Shown: positions 18,226 to 21,115 of the stretch, in pieces
How the letters are laid out: every line of letters starts with the position of its first letter
How positions within the stretch are numbered: position 1 is the stretch's first letter
Assembly (NCBI GenBank): GCA_021401465.1
Contig: JADDMT010000270.1
Span: 1 to 21,115 of the forward strand
DNA: 21,115 nt
Source: Teratosphaeria epicoccoides
Lineage: Eukaryota; Ascomycota; Dothideomycetes; Mycosphaerellales; Teratosphaeriaceae
Direction of reading: 5' to 3'
Notes under the pieces: model-generated
Database searches by the model: none
The model's input: the letters and a program-made list of their open reading frames with translations, nothing else
What the model was told of the DNA's origin: nothing
Translations under genes and position numbers: made by a program

Positions 18226-18241
18226 CTAACCCTAACCCTAA
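18226..18241 (+). repeat. Interstitial telomere-like repeat
   Basis: CTAACCCTAACCCTAA is a 16-base perfect match to the telomere unit, in the same orientation as the terminal array. It lies within exon 2 of the preceding pseudogene, where it reads as Asn-Pro repeats. Confidence 0.8.
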
Positions 18242-19750
18242 TGCGTCGACTGCAGCTGCGACTACACTGTGACTAGCCTCTGCCAAGACAAATGCGGGTC
18301 CACAACTAACTCTAGAGCCTCGTCATCTTCAGGCAGCTCGTGCGAAGCGCCGTCAAGCAGCTCAAGTCCCTCAAGGACCGCTAGCGTTCACATCCTACGC
18401 TAGTATAGTCCCTGTCGCTAATTAAGAGCGTATAGGACACAAACCTCTCCTACTAGCTAAGGTAACACCACACGGCGGTACCCCTGCTAGCTCGTATCGT
18501 GTAGTCACAGAGCAGCCGTAGCCTTAATCGACACAGGGTAAAGGCAAGGCAGCAAGAAGCTCTCTTCCGAATCTGCTAGCGCTAGTGCCGAAGTGTTTGA
18601 GAATTAATCTGAAGGTTTAGAAGCAAGTAAAGACCTTTACCTTGACTAAGCGGCGTGACAAGGTCGATACTGTGTCTGTAGCAGAGCCAGAGTACTAGTG
18701 TGACAGGGTAGTGACCTTGTACGACAACGAATACAACGATCTCGAAGACAAACCCCTACTTATCGACTTTCTGCTAAGTCGTGTCAAGCACGATCATCTT
18801 AAGGATATCAAGTCGTTTCCACGATACTAGGGGCACCTCTTTATCGACAGTTAACCCGCAGATCTAGTCACATGGCAATTCACCAAGATCGATATAGAGC
18901 TATACGACGATATCAAGAAGATGCTAGAACTATTCAGGACTCCGCCTAAGGCCGACAATAAGTACAATCTCTAGATTAACGTAGTGCTCTTCAAAACAGA
19001 CGCTTAGATAGCTGCTTAGATTACTTACCTCGAGAAGAACGCCCCCTAGTTACCGGACAAGCAGCTTGTAAGCAATGACGAGCTAGCAGCTGACACTTCA
19101 GACGCTAGTAGATTTAGTCTTACAGACGCCGAGCTCTAAGAGCTCTTAGAAGACTGTCATGGCTCAGACATTAAAGACAGGCTACCCCCCCTAACACGAC
19201 GGTATAGTTACGATGTTAGCGACCCTGTCATACACGCCATTCTCGCTGAAGATAAGGCCGCTACTACGAGTCGCTATGTGAGCATACAGCGAGGCCATAA
19301 ACGAGACCCTTCGTCTAATCTGCTAGTCCGAGCTTCACTAGGTGCTCTAGCGCTGCAAACAATTAGACGAACTACAGAGGCAATCACGGAGGCATTCGAC
19401 AGTCGAATTATCAAACTAGAGCTAGTCTCTAGCTTAGATGCCCCGCTAGCATATAGCTCGTAGCAGGGGGTAGATATGTTTGACTTAACTAAGCTCGGTA
19501 GTAATGATGAGCTTCTACTACTAGATACCTTCATGAAGAGCCAGAGGGTATTCTTACTACACTCAAAGAAGTAGCAGGAGATAAAGGCGTCTAAGTTAGA
19601 GCCGATAATCAAACAAGAGCGCTAGTCGCTAGCTCCTAGGGCTACTTATGGTTCTGCTACTACTACTGCTGCTGCTAGTATAACTCCAGGACCTCATCCG
19701 GCTCCTACAGCCATGACAGCGTCACTAATACCGAAGACTCCGCAGCTAGA

Positions 19751-19823
19751 GACGCCGCCGCTAGCTGCAAAGCCCCCTGTAGTAAAGACGCCGCTGCTAA
19801 CGACGCCGCCGCTAGCTGCAAAG
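19751..19823 (+). repeat. In-frame 22-bp direct repeat, 51 bp apart
   Basis: GACGCCGCCGCTAGCTGCAA plus AG occurs at 19751-19772 and 19802-19823. The 17-codon spacing keeps frame and encodes repeated TPPLAAK in a Pro/Thr-rich tail. Confidence 0.8.
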
Positions 19824-19949
19824 ACTAAGAAGCAAGGGGGTAAGAGGAAGAAGGCAGACAAGCCGCTACTACCGCAGCTTGCAGAGTTGATACATGAGCC
19901 ACGACAGCGCAAGAAGGTGAATTATAAGGATGCCTATAATAGCACGTAG

Positions 19950-20140
19950 TAATGAAAAGGTTTATTATTAGTCTGGCGTTAGTGTATTGCGTAGTTATAG
20001 TGTATTCGATAGCAAAATCGCTAAAAAGATATTTAACATGTCTCGATAGTCACTGAAAAAAGAGTTGAATAAAAAATCGAATTATGCTACTTACAGCCAA
20101 GTCGTAGTAGGCGTCGACATAGTTAACTTGATAGCACTAT
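19950..20140. other. AT-rich convergent intergenic region
   Basis: About 190 bp between two genes pointing toward each other. I see no coding sequence. A-rich tracts (GAATAAAAAATCG near 20069, GAAAAAAGAG near 20054) could have served 3'-end formation for the plus-strand gene. Confidence 0.45.
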
Positions 20141-20560
20141 TCAAACAACGCTAAACCCCTAAGCTCCTTCGCCATTCTACTGCTACTGCTGCTGCTGCTG
20201 CTACTACACGCTACCTCTGGAGCGCTCACGGCGCTCTTCATCAGTATAGTGCGGCGGCGTAGCACCTGTAAATACAGCCCCCTAGAGCGCCTTAATATAG
20301 ATCACACTGTCTATAACAGTGCGACTAACGTCAACTATCCGCTCTATGATAGTATCAAGCTCTACACGCATTATAGCGAACTAACTATTGCTGTAGTCTA
20401 CAAGACTAGCAACGTGCTCTGCTAGCATAGCTAACCGCCCCTTAACTGCACTAAACCTTGCTATAACAGACTACACGTTACTATTATTATTAACATCATT
20501 AATGTCTCTAGTACCGCCAAGCATACCCTCTATATTGCTAAGCCGCGCGTCGATGCGCAT
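20141..20560 (-). pseudogene. Minus-strand remnant: heptad-like N-terminus and poly-Gln
   Basis: On the minus strand, ATG 20560-20558 opens 140 codons to TGA 20143-20141, broken only by TAG. The N-terminal 90 residues (RLSNIEGM, ARFSAVKGRLAMLAEHVASLV, MRVELDTIIERIVDV) show regular hydrophobic spacing suggestive of a coiled coil. A short ATPPHYTDEERRERSRG segment follows, then a run of about 10 Gln (CAG with several TAG), encoded by the CTG-rich tract around 20178-20207. The copy C LTR begins six bases upstream of the ATG, so this may be only the C-terminal part of a longer protein. It is convergent with the ORF ending at 19949. Family not recognised. Confidence 0.5.
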
Positions 20561-20566
20561 ATTAGA

Positions 20567-21115
20567 TGTCATGAGTGTCAGGAGTACTGTCCGGAGTACT
20601 GTAGGATACAGGATCATGTAGGTCCTAAGTGCTATGAGTCATAGTACCGTCATAGGAGTACTATGAGTCATAGGCATAGTCATAGAAGAAAGGATCTGTC
20701 ACGTGAGGACAGATCCCTAGATCTGTAGGGTTAGTCTATAGATCCATGGGCTTGCAAGGAAGAAGGGATCTGTCACGTAATGATAGACCCTTAGATCTGT
20801 AGGGTTAGTCTACAGATCTACAGACACGGATCTGTCGGGTCTGTCGACAGATCTAACAGAGTTGCTCTGTCGCTCTCTAGTATATAGGGATAGCTTTAGG
20901 ACAGGCAGTTAGGAGCTTCGTGCTTAATCTCAATTCAATCCTCTCTTGCTTAGAGGAGAGTCAGTTACAAGGTTAACTGCTATTGTCAATATTCTTCACA
21001 GCTCCCGAGTCTAACACCTAGTCACCTTCCTGCTATCGGCACCTACCCTTATGACATTTTGAGCACTACTTCTAGGGAAGCATCAGGAGACTCGGCGAGC
21101 GCTTAACATACGCCT
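20567..21115 (+). mobile_element. Chromovirus copy C, 5' end (runs off the window)
   Basis: A 490-bp LTR (20567-21056) with TGTCATGAG...CTTATGACA ends is followed by 59 bp that match the start of the internal region of copy B. The two compared internal starts differ by transitions in opposite directions (TTTTGAGCAC against TTTTAAGCAC; GCGCTTAACA against GCGCTTGACA). The rest of the element should lie to the right. Confidence 0.95.

Larger units (their letters stand above)
17926..19949 (+). pseudogene. Unidentified ORF downstream of integrase, one intron, RIP-degraded
   Basis: ATG 17926 opens exon 1 (to 18109). After an 89-bp intron, exon 2 runs to TAG 19947-19949; together they total 645 codons. 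Breaks are TAG/TAA except one TGA (18270). Visible parts: an NPNPN stretch from telomere-like repeats, an Ala/Gln-rich segment, a long middle region alternating acidic and hydrophobic residues, two stop-free stretches (19278-19463 and 19713-19949), Pro/Thr repeats with two PPLAAK units, and a basic C-terminus (KKQGGKRKKADK, RQRKKVNYKD). I do not recognise the family. Exon 1 is in the same frame as the integrase gene with only the TGA at 17884 between, so the two may be one gene of about 1232 codons. Confidence 0.6.

Noticed and set aside
19274..19612. Minus-strand 112-codon frame opposite the ORF downstream of integrase.
   Set aside because: The plus strand in this stretch continues the exon 2 frame with RIP-type breaks only, and the minus product is Ser/Leu-rich without features.
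1..21115. tRNA, rRNA or other structural RNA genes.
   Set aside because: I saw no tRNA-like cloverleaf with A and B boxes and no rRNA-like conserved stretch.

Overview
This is the left end of a chromosome from a filamentous ascomycete (Pezizomycotina). The first 126 bases are 21 perfect CCCTAA units, the vertebrate/filamentous-fungus type TTAGGG telomere seen from its C-strand. Everything after that is repeat-rich subtelomere carrying the signature of repeat-induced point mutation (RIP). Reading frames for proteins with recognisable motifs are broken almost only by TAG and TAA, standing where Gln (CAG/CAA) or Trp (TGG) belong, as expected from CpA-to-TpA change on either strand. No intact gene is present. 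Products were read through these stops.

Layout. (1) 1-2919: telomere repeats joined directly to the inside of a chromodomain-type Ty3/gypsy retrotransposon (copy A), which keeps only the tail of RNase H, integrase, chromodomain, an antisense ORF and the 3' LTR. (2) 2920-4937: a partial copy of gene X (Cys-rich N-terminus, Lys-rich nuclear-type C-terminus), cut at its 5' end by copy A and split by a 420-bp solo LTR with a perfect CGAAG target duplication. (3) 4938-6061: the end of a second gypsy family in minus orientation (LTR, polypurine tract and its own antisense ORF). (4) 6151-6576: a MITE-like element with 68-bp terminal inverted repeats. (5) 7214-8951: the second, more complete copy of gene X with a TATA box. 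(6) 9144-16161: a full-length 7.0-kb chromovirus (copy B) with gag, a -1 frameshift signal, pol (PR-RT-RNaseH-IN-chromodomain) and an antisense ORF. (7) 16165-19949: an rve-type integrase gene followed by, or fused to, a second long ORF that keeps an intron. (8) 20141-20560: a minus-strand poly-Gln/coiled-coil remnant. (9) 20567-end: the 5' LTR of a third chromovirus copy (C).

The most interesting theme is an antisense ORF just inside the polypurine tract of two different retrotransposon families. In both it encodes a six-cysteine cluster with Gal4-like (Zn2Cys6-like) spacing followed by a charged coiled coil, begins about 75-80 bp from the LTR and is transcribed toward pol. In copy B its stop overlaps the pol stop tail to tail by 9 bp. 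Copy B also shows a textbook -1 slippery heptamer with a stem at the right distance, and a possible self-priming site. The integrase locus is a separate candidate for an undescribed mobile element: its DDE triad is split by a long acidic insertion, and one open frame may run on into the next ORF.
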